DNA of 64,000 nucleotides. It comes from Liolophura sinensis (Eukaryota > Mollusca > Polyplacophora > Chitonida > Chitonidae). The translations under genes were made by a program, and so were the position numbers. The stretch covers positions 6,687,435 through 6,751,434 of the forward strand of contig NC_088296.1 in the NCBI RefSeq assembly GCF_032854445.1, read 5' to 3'. The notes beneath the pieces were generated by a model. It worked only from the letters and a program-made list of their open reading frames with translations, did no database searches and was not told the origin of the DNA. Shown here piece by piece: positions 30,569 through 42,109 of this stretch (the first letter of the stretch is position 1; the number at the start of each line of letters is the position of its first letter).

Positions 30569-33067
30569 ATGCTGTTGTATCGCATCTCCATGAAGCTGCG
30601 AAGACATCTCTTTGCAGCATGCCTACTGCTGTGCACGGCCATTTTCGTGTTGTCTTACATGGGTCTCCACAACGGACGCTCCACTAACCTGAAGCCGATC
30701 AGGGAGAAAATGGAATGGTTTAAGGAGAGGAAATTCTTGGCCAACGACAACATCACGTCTGCCATCAGGGAGATCACCTCCGTTTTAGAAGATGATAACC
30801 CCTTCAACAAATCCCGAAGATTGAATGCAGTCGCAGGGAAGGAAAAATTTTCGGCGAGACTGCCGAGTGTTTCAAGGGACAAAGAGGATACAAGTAAATC
30901 TCAGTCTGTTCCACTTTCTTCTGCTACACAGGTGAGATTAATAGCAGGTGCGAACAGAGTCGATGCTGTCAACAGGCACAGCAACATTTCACAAATTGTT
31001 TTAAGCGATGCGGAAACAGCAACGCCAGCAAGCAAGCTACGCGGTGAATCAGAGCTTCATCAGGGTCCGCTGAAAACAAAGCAACTTCAAGGGTCTATAC
31101 AAAGGCAACATGAATTGTTTATCAAGGCATATAAAGACCTACAGCATCGGAACGAGCTTCTGGAAAAGGGTGTAACCCAAGAGAGGAGACAACAACAACA
31201 ACCACCTCAAGGTCGTGACAGCAATGGAGGTCAAAGTCGCAAGGAACTTTCCAAAAACAAAACTGACCTCCATGAAGGAAGCAAACAAAGCTTCAACACG
31301 ATTAACAAAATTCGTGGTGGAAAGTTTGACGAACAGAACCAGGCTATTGATGTTAGAGGCTCTAGATTCAGGGACGGCTCTGCTAAACAAGAAGAGAGAG
31401 GTTTGAGAATTATGGAACAAAGTGGTTCACAACATCTTCACGGAAATTCAATCAAAAAAGATCAGAGTAGTTCCATTAATGCACTCAGAGGGGATTCCAA
31501 AATAAGGGATCAGCGAGGTTCTGTTATTGGACTTCAAAGTGATTTCAACATAAGGGATCGAGTTGGTCAGATTAATGGAATTAATGGAGGTGATTCTACA
31601 CATGTGGAAAATGTTGGTGTTGAAGTTAAACAAACCGCACGCTCCATTCAGAGTGGCCAAAGGAATTCTTTAGCAATCAAAAATGTGCAAATATTGCCTT
31701 CAAATGACACGTCTGGGAGGCCAGGTGACAGAATGATGCAACTGCCAGAGAGCAGGAATCTTGCACCCTTCAAAAATAAAAATGAAAAGAATGGTACAAA
31801 ACAAGTGGACTTTGCTAAACCATCATTTAAAGATACGCAAAAAATGGGTGAATCTTTGGTGCCTCACAGTATGTGGTCGTTTAGAGATGACATCAACTCC
31901 TACAGCGATCTTGTGAAAAAGGTCGTGCATGAAAATGGTCAGCGAGCCAATCATCGTAAAGCTTCGATTTTAGATAAATATGTGTTCCCTGTGAAGCATG
32001 CGAACAGTGAAGACAACAAAAGATCAATGGGAGAAGATGGTTACCAGAAACATCGTTTCCATGACGGTCTACAAAACTTTGAACCCGACCATCATGTTCT
32101 TCAACTGGATCGCTCGCCTAAAGAACTGGTGTACAAGTTTCAATCTGACACTGACAACATCAATCACGGAGACAGCGAAAGCACTCGTCCTGAAACATGC
32201 AAAGGATGCATGAATCTTGGCTTCACATATCTAGTCAATGGCTCAACGATTTGCCAAAAGGGCAGAAACGGCTTGGACTTGCTGATTCTTGTGGCGTCTG
32301 ATCCAGTCAATGAACTCGCCCGAACGGCGATTCGCTCCACATGGGGCAGAATTTGTCGCAGACCCGACTCAAACATCGCCTGTGTGTTCATGATCGCCAA
32401 CACTCCAAATCTTTACCTGAACCAGCAAGTATTCAAGGAAAGTTTAAAGCACGAAGACATCGTCATCTTTTCCTTCATGGATGCCTACACGAATTTGACG
32501 TTTAAATCACTCATGGGACTTCGATGGTCCCAGCAGTTTTGTCCGCAAGCGTCGTACATAATGAAAACGGACGAGGATGTTTATGTTAATACTCACCAAA
32601 TACCCATAATGCTTCGGGCTGCCCCGAGCGAGGGGTTTGTGGGTGGGTTCTGTTGGGGTCAATCTAGGCCCAGTCGAGACCCCAGCAACAAGTGGCATGT
32701 TTCCTATAACCAGTATGCAAGGGAGTTCTTCCCACCAATGTGTTCTGGGACTGGTTACATCCTCAGTCACGACCTTGTCATATCCATTTTGAAAGTCTCG
32801 CCAAACATTCCATTCTTTAATCTAGAAGACGTGTACATTGCCTTTTGTTTTCAAGAACTTGGAATTCTTCCGATAAATATTCAAGGATTTTCAAACATGA
32901 GGACAGACTTCCAGTCGTGTGAATATAAGTATTATGTCATGACATCGCATCAGATTAGTGAAATGGAAATGATAGACTTCTGGGAGGAAATCCAGACTTG
33001 CCCTGACCATGCATTCTCCCCCCAGGAGCTGTACAATCCACTTATGTTACCTGATCTGACAGAGTAG
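30569..33067 (+). CDS. GT31 family beta-1,3-glycosyltransferase, long-stem type II membrane protein
   Basis: 832 residues, no introns. Likely a Golgi enzyme adding Gal or GlcNAc in beta-1,3 linkage from a UDP-sugar; the exact acceptor cannot be read from sequence. Residues 1-12 are a short cytosolic tail, about 13-33 (HLFAACLLLCTAIFVLSYMG) the signal-anchor, and about 34-565 a very long polar stem rich in Q, N, S, K and R with GDS-x-IRD repeats near 292-348. The catalytic domain is about 568-815: LLILVASDP, RSTWG (589-593), the DxD-type metal/nucleotide site KTDEDVYVN (D668-E669-D670), the CSGTGY motif (725-730), and the ED-V motif at 753-755 (EDVYIAFC). The usual family length is about 300-420, so the stem is the oddity. 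Start: ATG 30569 has A at -3 and an in-frame TGA 33 bp upstream; ATG 30590 is the alternative. Upstream splicing to a non-coding exon is possible at CCTCAG (30543). Confidence 0.92.
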   Translation: MLLYRISMKLRRHLFAACLLLCTAIFVLSYMGLHNGRSTNLKPIREKMEWFKERKFLANDNITSAIREITSVLEDDNPFNKSRRLNAVAGKEKFSARLPSVSRDKEDTSKSQSVPLSSATQVRLIAGANRVDAVNRHSNISQIVLSDAETATPASKLRGESELHQGPLKTKQLQGSIQRQHELFIKAYKDLQHRNELLEKGVTQERRQQQQPPQGRDSNGGQSRKELSKNKTDLHEGSKQSFNTINKIRGGKFDEQNQAIDVRGSRFRDGSAKQEERGLRIMEQSGSQHLHGNSIKKDQSSSINALRGDSKIRDQRGSVIGLQSDFNIRDRVGQINGINGGDSTHVENVGVEVKQTARSIQSGQRNSLAIKNVQILPSNDTSGRPGDRMMQLPESRNLAPFKNKNEKNGTKQVDFAKPSFKDTQKMGESLVPHSMWSFRDDINSYSDLVKKVVHENGQRANHRKASILDKYVFPVKHANSEDNKRSMGEDGYQKHRFHDGLQNFEPDHHVLQLDRSPKELVYKFQSDTDNINHGDSESTRPETCKGCMNLGFTYLVNGSTICQKGRNGLDLLILVASDPVNELARTAIRSTWGRICRRPDSNIACVFMIANTPNLYLNQQVFKESLKHEDIVIFSFMDAYTNLTFKSLMGLRWSQQFCPQASYIMKTDEDVYVNTHQIPIMLRAAPSEGFVGGFCWGQSRPSRDPSNKWHVSYNQYAREFFPPMCSGTGYILSHDLVISILKVSPNIPFFNLEDVYIAFCFQELGILPINIQGFSNMRTDFQSCEYKYYVMTSHQISEMEMIDFWEEIQTCPDHAFSPQELYNPLMLPDLTE

Positions 33068-33847
33068 AGGCCAGCCTTTACTCACAGGTGTTGTGTGAAT
33101 GGAAAGACTTGTTATATGCACCAAAAATATGCATTTTTAGAACACTTTTTTCTTTCTCTTTATGCATTTGAAATATCATGGGTTGCATTTTCAGATGTGG
33201 TTTTTTCTTCTCTTAGTTCGGAAACATCAATGTGTTACATGTGATGTCTTTGCTTCCCTTAGGTTTGGAACATCATGCTATGTCATACACATACACTAGA
33301 AAAAGAATGACGGATTTTTTCCTTCTCTTAGTTTTAAAATATCATTGGTTGCACACACACTACGAACATAGGAAATTTTGTTCAGCTCTTAAAAAGTAAC
33401 TGCTTTCAGACATCTCTTCTCATTTTCATAATATCAGTTTTTTCATATTTCTTCCACTTTTTTTTGTTTTTCTCAAATGAATGAGAAACAATACTGAGTT
33501 TATGGCTCAAGGAACAAGTTAGGCACACCACCATCGGAGGACTGTATCGCAGAGTTATCTTCCCTTAGACAACATCCAGATGCCAACCTTGGTCCTGAGC
33601 CATATGAGGGCAGGCTGAAAAGATGTCAGCCAGAGGTACTAGGACTCAGTATCTGCTGGTTATAAATTGAACAGCCCCTTATCAATACACATGTATAATG
33701 GAAATGTGAGAAATCCACCACAGAGAAATTATATTGAAAAAGAAAAATTATTTTATTCTTTCTTTGTTCTTTTAAGTTCCTCAGGCCGATAACTTTTCAG
33801 ATAGCCATCTGTCTCAGTATTCTATTTCATTGTCTGTGAAAGAACAT
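33068..33847. other. 3' flank of the GT31 gene
   Basis: Likely 3' UTR and intergenic sequence, AT-rich. A TTTTCTTCTCTTAGTT-like block recurs at about 33205-33335. No AATAAA was identified in the first several hundred bases. The convergent WD40 gene is about 10 kb away. Confidence 0.4.
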
Positions 33848-34129
33848 TCTCCATCATCCAGGCATTCCGTGAGGTCTGCCCTCTTAGCACTCTTTCTCCA
33901 TCATCCAGGCATTCCGTGAGGTCTACCCTCTTAGCACTCTTTCTCCATCATCCAGGCATTCCGTGAGGTCTGCCCTCTTAGCACTCTTTCTCCATCATCC
34001 AGGCATTCCGTGAGGTCTGCCCTCTTAGCACTCTTTCTCCATCATCCAGGCATTCCGTGAGGTCTGCCCTCTTAGCACTCTTTCTCCATCATCCAGGCAT
34101 TCCGTGAGGTCTGCCCTCTTAGCACTCTT
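33848..34129. repeat. 47-bp minisatellite, 6 copies
   Basis: CCATCATCCAGGCATTCCGT, GAGGTCTGCCCTCTTAGC and ACTCTTTCT. Starts are at 33851 and 33898. Units are nearly identical, one with CTACC for CTGCC. Confidence 0.95.
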
Positions 34130-35094
34130 TTAGCGAATATTAAATGTGATGACAACTCAGCATTTTGAGTAATTCTTGTCCGGAAATCAATAGTATTTTT
34201 TATTTACCGATTTATGCTTAAGCCATGGTGCTAGGGGGCGTGCACATTGCTACTTTTGAAGGATACAATGTATACATGAACACCTTAACAATGGTAAATT
34301 GACAAGAGGTCGTATTTCACCGGTTACGTGTGACCATTTGTCAGCTATCACACTGTTATTGCCACTCTGGTTTTACTCTCTATGCTGTACGTCTTTTATA
34401 CTTACAACGGACACAAGGCTCAGTTTTCTTGTTCTAATACATAATGCCAATGTGTTAGTAAATTCTGGATTACAAATCCATTTAAAAAGACTGAGTCTTT
34501 TGTCCACCATTTTATTGTTTTATTGGCAGTAATTATTGGTTTTTGCCAAAGTGCTACTTTGTAAATCATGTCGAGTTGGCTTCCAGTTTACCAGTTATTT
34601 CTGCTAATTATGAATTCCATGTTTCTTATATAATATTTAAGTATGTTAATTAACCATGCTGGTCATTCATGGGTACAGGTATTCATGCAAATGTCTGTAT
34701 ATATTCAATGTTCACACACATCTTAAACGGAAAGAATCCATCAAGCTATCCTTAAAACTGTGTGTCTGCTGACCTCACCGATCTGACAAATTAAAATCAT
34801 GCTCACCTGAAAGTTTGCATTAGCCACGTTCAGAATAAAACTTTGATTCGATATTCACACATAGATTGAACACAAAGGTCTACCAAAAATCCATCCAACT
34901 CTCCTTAGAAATGCACATCTGTCGGCCACACCAAAATGACTCATTAAACCAGGCCCTTCTAAAGGTGTTTTACTGAACTCATTCAGAAATGAAAAATTTT
35001 TGGCGGGGGTGGGGATGGGCGGAGGAAAATGAGGCCACACCAATTTCAACTGTTGTTTTTACGGTATAAAATTTATTAGAGAATAAATAAAAAT
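34130..35094. other. No gene seen
   Basis: AT-rich. An AATAAA hexamer occurs at 34836, with no gene to tie it to. Confidence 0.4.
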
Positions 35095-35335
35095 AAAACT
35101 TGAAAATCATCTGATTTATGGAAAATACGGTCTGTTTCAGCAATTTCTTTCCTGACGAAGACACATTTACATATTCTGAAATTCTTGAAAACAGGAAATT
35201 CAAAAAACTTCAAGATTAAAATGTTAAAAGCAGATTTTCAGTTTTAAGTTTAGATTTTTTTTTTTTAATATTTAGATTATTTGTGTCAGCTAGCCTGTAA
35301 AACACAAAATAAACTGTCAGCTGATGACCCAAATG
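35095..35335 (+). repeat. Dispersed repeat R4
   Basis: It matches 49085-49345 in the same orientation: TGAAAATCAT, GCAGATTTTCAGTTTTAAG, AACACAAAATAAACTGTC. A reversed copy is at 36500-36775. Confidence 0.65.
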
Positions 35336-36018
35336 GCAGGAAGTCTCCTTGTGACTTTTGACATGTGACCTCATTGTTGTCTCCTCTTTCTCAGAATATG
35401 ATTGGATGTCCATATCATGTGACCTGGCCAAGGCAACACCTTCACCACTTGGCCTCTGCCCATTCCCAGTGTATTACGTTCTTGTTACCCAGCACACAAA
35501 CATGTATATCTCATCAATGTATGCTTTTGGTATAAGCAATATATTTCCAAAGGAAACCAGGAATGACAAAGAGGCATTACCTATGTTAATGTTTCTCCTT
35601 AATGATTATGGCCTGATATTACATCAGCAAAGTTTCAGCCATATCATGACGACCTCATTGCAAGGAATTCAGCAGTGAGTATTATCACTTACCAAGGTGA
35701 TTCCACCTGGAAATTATATGTATCTTATAGGTCTATTCCCATGCTGCTGATCACCAAGTGATTAACAAAACATGGCCAGCCTCATGACCTTTGACCCACA
35801 TGATACAATGCAAATGGCTTAGATCCAACACAGGAATCTATCATACTTGATTTTCAAACCATGGATATAATGTGATATGGAAAGCAAAGGGGAATATTTT
35901 ACAAATAATATTATGTAATATTGAACAGGTTGTATAGGATTGATGATGATTTTTAGAGATCTGGACGACAAATTTCAAGACCCTTTCAACTCTACTTGTG
36001 TTGTGAAAATTTCCTTTG
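35336..36018. other. No gene seen
   Basis: A 106-codon plus-strand frame at 35358-35678 has no recognisable motif. Confidence 0.35.
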
Positions 36019-36219
36019 TACCCTAATTCCTCAACCTTTTCGCATATGAAATACCAACTTTCAGTGTAATTTACGCACATTTATCATTTGATTCTGGTTG
36101 GACTGGCCAATTTCAGAGATATACAGAAGGTATAATTTTATCAGTCAACACAAGATAATGCCTTCAGAACAGGCTAGAATCACAGCTTGCAAACACGTGA
36201 AAAAACTGAAGAATTAAAC
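36019..36219 (+). mobile_element. MITE-L1 copy
   Basis: Inverted ends TAATTCCTCAACCTTTTCGC and GTGAAAAAACTGAAGAATTA. The interior has TTGGACTGGCCAATTTCAG and AAGATAATGCCTTCAGAACA. TA flanks both ends. Confidence 0.7.
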
Positions 36220-36499
36220 AGTAATTTACACGCGAGATTTGTTAGGTATGACTTAGTTTCTGCTTAATAAGATGGGATCTGATGTCTGACAACGTCCTCG
36301 TTTGGCTGGGGGTTTTTTTACGGTACATTTTTCTTTACTCCCTCTTCTGAGCCCAGTTTCACCAAGCAGGGGATGACATTTTTTTGATCGTACATTTTTC
36401 GTCTGACATTTTGCACATCATTATTACTGTGCCCTTGTCCTATGTGTGCGATTACTGTACATGTACAACATCTTTATGAAACTGGGCCCAGGTTATGAC

Positions 36500-36775
36500 A
36501 TGTGGTCACAGGTTCTGTAACCTTACTGCACTTAGGCAATACCAACTGTATTTTGGGTTTCAAAAGCAAGCCAACACCAAAAAATCCAAAACTGGAAATA
36601 AAAACAAAACTCAAAATCCACCTTTTCATCATGTGTGATCTTGATGTTTCTGTGATTTTTTTCAAATCATGTAAATATATCTTCAACAAGAAAAAATTGT
36701 TCCAATAGTCCTCATTTCCCACAGACGATTTTTCAGATTTGTTTTTTAATTTGTATTCTCTCTGATGACATTGCA
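36500..36775 (-). repeat. Dispersed repeat R4, reversed
   Basis: The reverse complement shows GATATATTTACATGATTTG, GGTGGATTTTGAGTTTTG and GGTATTGCCTAAGTGCAG, matching the order at 49140-49325. Confidence 0.65.
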
Positions 36776-37004
36776 AAAAAAAAAACAAAAATTAAAATTG
36801 GCGTGGCCTGATGGATTCAGTCCAACAGAAATGGGTCACAATCCGTAGAATACAACTTCTCACCATAAACACTGAATGCTTGTTCTTTTCAGCGCTTCTG
36901 TTATTTTCCAAAACTGATAATTTGGATCACGAATTTTGTACATATACCATACATATGTATCCGAATCTGTGGATATGATTTTGGTTTTGATAACATGCAA
37001 AAGT

Positions 37005-37060
37005 ATTGAGTGAGTGAGTGAGTGAGTGAGTGCTTGGGGTTTAACGTCATACTCAACCAA
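37005..37060 (-). mobile_element. SINE-B tail fragment
   Basis: A GAGTGAGTGAGTGAGTGAGT run followed by GCTTGGGGTTTAACGTCATA. Only the tail end is left. Confidence 0.65.
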
Positions 37061-37247
37061 GAGTATTGCCAATATATATATATTGCTATTTTGTGCTTAG
37101 GCCTTGTTTCAAAATATGTTTGTTTCATGTACCCCTACCAACCCACCAAACAGGCCCTATTCATGGCTACCAATAAGCTTTCCTCTAGAAAATCAGTTAA
37201 TTTTCCATTCCTAGAACAATTTTCCCACAAATGCAATAAGAACTCTG

Positions 37248-37360
37248 TACAATAATACTTTCATGTAGTAAGGTCGTTGCCTAAAGACAATGGCATGTTA
37301 ACCAATTTTTTTTTTTTTTTTTTTTTTTACTTAAAAACAGCATTTTACAGGTTGATAGGG
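37248..37360 (+). repeat. Local duplicate, copy 1
   Basis: GTACAATAATACTTTCATGT, AAGGTCGTTGCCTAAAGACA and AACAGCATTTTACAGG recur at 38229-38340. A long T run (about 37306-37328) is inserted in this copy. Confidence 0.75.
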
Positions 37361-38228
37361 CTGGGTTATGTGAAACAAACATTGTTGACTGGCCTGATGT
37401 GTAATCCTGCGGTGTCTCTATTTTATTGCAAAGCTGAAGATTTAACAGGGTAAGACAATCTCATTGAAAGCAAATAATTCTGCGTAACACATCACATGGG
37501 AAATTATTTGGTGTTTTGAAGGCATGTTATGCAACATCTTTATCTCAATGATTACACGTACATCACTGAGTGTGGTAACTGGCTAAGTGAAGACTTCTGC
37601 AGGTTGTGTGAGGCATTTTCATTGGCTAAAATATCATGTGCAGATTGTGTCATGCTTTTCCATTGGCAGTCTGTTTAAAGGGAAAGACCTAAAATTGAAG
37701 AAGGCACCCCTAAAGAGACCACTTAAACCTAAGAATAAATATACTTTCACTTATGTTTTTTTTTTAAAGTTTTTGTGAAAAGGTGGGCTTTATAAACCAT
37801 ACTCTCAGAGCTTAGAAACTCTGACGTCACATGAATTTTTTCTAGCTCTAATCACAACACTGAATGTTGGAATAACTCTTTTTATCTATGAGTAAAGATT
37901 ACTGAAATAATGGTCCCAAAATTTCTTCCTTTTTATGAATATTAGGAAAAAACCTCATGTGACGTCAAAGTCCCTAGATATCGTCAGCACAAACCCAACC
38001 ATAGTACTCAAATATTTGAATGCCTTTCAACACTCGTAAGAAATCTAAAAAAATAAATGAAAGCATTTTTACACACAGTTTTCAGTTGTCTGTATGATGA
38101 ACCTTACTTCATATTTTAGCTTTCTTTTACTTTAAATATGTAAGAATCAAGACTACAGATCAATGGATGGCAATAAAAAAACAATCAAATAAATTAACGA
38201 ATATCAATGGCAATAAGATGTCTGTGCA
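37361..38228. other. No gene seen; R5 copy at 38055-38140
   Basis: R5 (TTTCAGTTGTCTGTATGATG) is present at 38080. Otherwise unassigned. Confidence 0.45.
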
Positions 38229-38340
38229 ATAAGATCTCTGTACAATAATACTTTCACATACATGATAAGGTTGTTGCCTACAGACAATAGCATGTTCACC
38301 GATGTTTGTTTAGTTAAATACAGCATTTTACAGGCTGACT
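38229..38340 (+). repeat. Local duplicate, copy 2
   Basis: ACAATAATACTTTCACATAC, AAGGTTGTTGCCTACAGACA and ACAGCATTTTACAGGCTGAC. It pairs with 37248-37360 and is followed by its own T run. Confidence 0.75.
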
Positions 38341-39224
38341 TTTTTTTTTTTTTTTTTGCCAAAGATAATATGACTGATTGAGTTGCAGGACTCAAAATTG
38401 TTTCTGAAGTTCACGTGAATTTAAAAAAACAAAACAAATATGTACTACATATGCTCTCAGATGAATTTGGCTAAGGACAATATGCGTGCAGACACTGCAT
38501 AAAAACAGGAAACAGCCATTTTTGATTTGGAAATTAATACATCATCTGTATTGCTGATGTTATACAGGAGATTGCTTTAGTATAGTTTAGGCTTTTCCTG
38601 CTTTTTAACAACATTTGTGAAATACCTTATATTTATACACTCATACTGGGCAATATATAATTCAGGCCCTACTTTGATAAAAGTTCATAAATCAATTTTT
38701 CATAACTTTTCTGATTAATAACAGGGCCCTATGGGGCTATAACTTAAACAACATTTTACTAGAAAAGCTACGAGAAGTATGACTTATGTACAAAGTTTTG
38801 TCAAAGTGGCCCCTGACTTTCACAGAGGGATGAATAACTGATGATGGCTTAACGCCACATTGGCAATGTTACAGCCATGTTGTGGTGACTTTTACACAGG
38901 GCAATTTGTGCCCGTAATTCATATGACCCTGTGACAAAATGGAGATATATTTCCATGTGCCAATTATTTTGTCCCACATGATGTTTGTTAATGCTATGTT
39001 TTTCTGTGTTGTTTGATATTAGACATGTATTTATTGTCATACAAACAGTTATATACACATTAACTGATTCAACTGAATTGAACTCTTTTGCTTGTCACAA
39101 ATAAAGGGTTTTTAATGGTGAATTTGTGATGTGAATCCTCTATGCTTATACTTGAATGATGAGAGCATGTAATTTTGTGTGTAACAGAAAGGCACAAAAA
39201 AAACACGTGGGAAACATATCTACC
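38341..39224. other. No gene seen; single satellite-like monomer
   Basis: At 38843-38890 GGCTTAACGCCACATTGGCA and ATGTTACAGCCATGT form one unit closely resembling the 52-bp array at 52694-53738. Confidence 0.55.
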
Positions 39225-39705
39225 TTCACAAAAGCATGAAAATAGACCCAAAGTAAGTTGTAAACCTGTACACATTCATGTAAGCATGAAAACAGGCCCA
39301 GAGTAAGTTGTAAACCTGTACACATTCATGTAAGCATGAAAATAGACCAAGAGTAAATTGTAAACCTGTACACATTCATGTAAGCATGAAAACAGGCCCA
39401 GAGTAAGTTGTAAACCTGTACACATTCATGTAAGCATGAAAATAGACCCAGAGTAAGTTGTAAACCTGTACACATTCATGTAAGCATGAAAACAGGCCCA
39501 GAGTAAGTTGTAAACCTGTACACATTCATGTAAGCATGAAAACAGGCCCAGAGTAAGTTGTACACCTGTACACATTCATGTAAGGATGAAAACAGGCCCA
39601 GAGTAAGTTGTAAACCTGTACACATTCATGTAAGCATGAAAACAGGCCCAGAGTAAGTTGGAAACTTCTACACATTCATGTAAGCATGAAAACAGGCCCA
39701 AAAGC
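39225..39705. repeat. 50-bp minisatellite, about 9.5 copies
   Basis: AAGCATGAAAACAGGCCCAG, AGTAAGTTGTAAACCTGTAC and ACATTCATGT. Starts at 39241, 39291 and 39341. An alternation AATAGACCC/AACAGGCCC in the first units gives a hint of 100-bp order. Confidence 0.93.
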
Positions 39706-39773
39706 AAGTCAGGGTAAGCTTAGGGAATATTTCTTGAAAAATATGATCACCATACCTGTGAATAAATAAGTTC

Positions 39774-40448
39774 ATGTTTGAGATACTCGTCAGAACATGC
39801 CAACAGCGTGCAGGTGTTTTACATGACACCCACCTGAATCCAAGTGTGTCCTGGTACATGTTTGAGATACTCATCAGAACATGCCAACAGCGTGCAGGTG
39901 TTTTACATGACACCCACTTGAATCCGAGTGTGTCCTGGTACATGTTTGAGATACTCATCAGAACATGCCAACAGCATGCAGGTGTTTTACATGACACCCA
40001 CCTGAATCTGAGTGTGTCCTGGTACATGTTTGAGATACTCATCAGAACATGCCAACAGCATGCAGGTGTTTTACATGACACCCACCTGAATCTGAGAGTG
40101 TCCTGGTACATGTTTGACATACTCGTCACAACACGCCAACAGCATGCAGGTGTTTTACATGATACCCACCTGAATCTGGGTGTGTCCTGGTACATGTTTG
40201 AGATACTCATCAGAACATGCAAACAGCATGCAGGTGTTTTACATGACACCCACCTGAATCTGAGTGTGTCCTGGTACATGTTTGAGATACTCATCAGAAC
40301 ATGCCAACAGCATGCAGGTGTTTTACATGACACCCACCTGAATCTGAGAGTGTCCTGGTACATGTTTGACATACTCGTCACAACACGCCAACAGCATGCA
40401 GGTGTTTTACAAGATACCCACCTGAATCTGGGTGTGTCCTGGTACATG
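39774..40448. repeat. 84-bp minisatellite, 8 copies, with higher-order repeat
   Basis: ATGTTTGAGATACTCATCAG, AACATGCCAACAGCATGCAG, GTGTTTTACATGACACCCAC. Starts at 39774 and 39858. Copies 3-5 and 6-8 form a repeated triplet of 252 bp ending in the GACATACTCGTCACAACACG variant. Because 84 is 28 codons, both strands stay open (225 codons plus, 268 minus). Those frames are best read as by-products. Confidence 0.95.
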
Positions 40449-40494
40449 TAGGTTGACCATTTTCTGAACGTCACTAAAGGTACCAGTATGTCAA

Positions 40495-40745
40495 CAAGAG
40501 TGAGTTAGTGAATGAGTGCTTGAGGTTTAACTTTGTACTTAACAATTTTTCAGTTACATGACGACAAACTTATCCTCAGAGTGCATGTAATGTGCCTCCT
40601 TGTTGCAGGACTGATTTCCACTGCTGTTTTATTTAGTGCTGCTTCATTGAGACAACTTACCAAAGGCAAGTAAGCTGCCCAACCAAGCTGATACGCGTCA
40701 ACCAGTGGTTGTACTCTTCCCTTCCCGCTGAACTATGTCAACAGA
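40495..40745 (-). mobile_element. SINE-B copy
   Basis: GAGTGAGTTAGTGAATGAGT, TTAACTTTGTACTTAACAAT, GCATGTAATGTGCCTCCTTG, CAACCAGTGGTTGTACTC and CCGCTGAAC. The inferred tRNA-like end is missing. Confidence 0.75.
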
Positions 40746-42017
40746 ATGATGCGCCTATGTTCAATCTTTCTGTGACGTCCATTCCTTTCGCTGAGAATGA
40801 AATGGAAGTGCAAACTTTGCTGAGCAGTTTTCTACATCCATATATACATAGATGTTCATTAACTCTTGTAGATCTGGTCTAAATGGAACAACGAAGAAAA
40901 CTCATTATTGTGTAAAACAGGAAAATCACGAGATATCGAGGGTGACATTTTCTGAAAGTGTGGAAGTCAGACATCGGTGGAAAAATATGGAACTTTCACT
41001 GACTTGCTTCTATCTCCAGTATGGTGTCTGGGGTAGCACTGGGTTACCCGGGGCTGTTTATATGAGACAGACGAACTGTAAGCTTTGTTCATGCCTCAGT
41101 GCCGTTGAAAATGCGTTTCCCCCAATTTGCATTAGATTAACACATGGTTGTTTAACTGTGAAGTTGGGAAAATTTGTACAGCTTAAAAATGCGTCAATTA
41201 TTGATAATTTCAAGAAAACAACGTCAAACTTTCTCAATTATTTATAAATGTTCACCATCAGTGGATACTGAGAATGCCAAAAACAGAAATGTAGCAACTA
41301 GGGCTACACCAAGTTCATTAGGAACAATGTTAAAGGACAGGGAATTGTAGCCCTTTCATGATTCACTGTATAAAAATGCATTGTCATAGCTCTACTACAA
41401 AGGAACTAATAATTGTTCCGTTCACGACACATCAACGCTGCGTATTATTATTACAAAAAATCAAAAAAAAAGGATGTTTTTACTTAGCCTGGCTATACTA
41501 CCTGGTATGAACATAAGACATGTCCTCATAGTGGAAAGCCCAGTTGCCATGGCAACAATGAACGCAGAGGAGAAACCACTAATATCCATGCTATTTTGAT
41601 CTCACTGTCATGCAATGTCAACGTGAAGGCTTTAAGCTGAATGTGTTTGAATGAAGAGGAAGAAGTAGTCTCCCCTTGGAAAATAAAATACATATACAAA
41701 ACACTGATTCATACTGCTTGTAATGCTGTGACTATATTGGATTAACACTGAAATACATTTACAGTATATGTTTTGTATGAAACTGGATACGAATACATAC
41801 ACCAGTACAAGGTAGTGGTCATGACATATTTTGTGTTCATTTTGTCACATGTGCTACGTCTGTATAAATGCATGTATTTAACACACATTGATATGTATGT
41901 ATCTGGTCCGTGCTAGCATTAAGACCAGGTATACGGTGCTACGACTATAAATCAGTAATAAACATGCTAGGTTAAAACCATTGTTGTCCGGACTTACTCA
42001 TTTGTATATGTATGTAT
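40746..42017. other. No gene accepted
   Basis: A plus-strand frame of 131 codons at 40852-41247 (cysteine-containing, no recognised domain) could be chance. The 3' end of the minus-strand WD40 gene may lie in this interval, but no exon was identified. Confidence 0.3.
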
Positions 42018-42085
42018 CATTGGGGTTCTACTTTGTACTTAACAATTTTTCAGTCATATGACGGCGAGGAATCATCAGGTGTGTA
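42018..42085 (-). mobile_element. SINE-B fragment
   Basis: GGGGTTCTACTTTGTACTTA, ACAATTTTTCAGTCATATGA. It lies 25 bp left of the T1 element. Confidence 0.55.
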
Positions 42086-42109
42086 CATACGACCAAAGCA
42101 CTGTCTCCA

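Noticed and set aside
39668-40474. 268- and 225-codon open frames on opposite strands
   Set aside because: Produced by an 84-bp unit (28 codons) without stops. No signal, domain or codon bias.
40852-41247. 131-codon plus-strand frame
   Set aside because: Single ORF with no recognisable motif, in AT-rich intergenic sequence; kept only as an unassigned interval.
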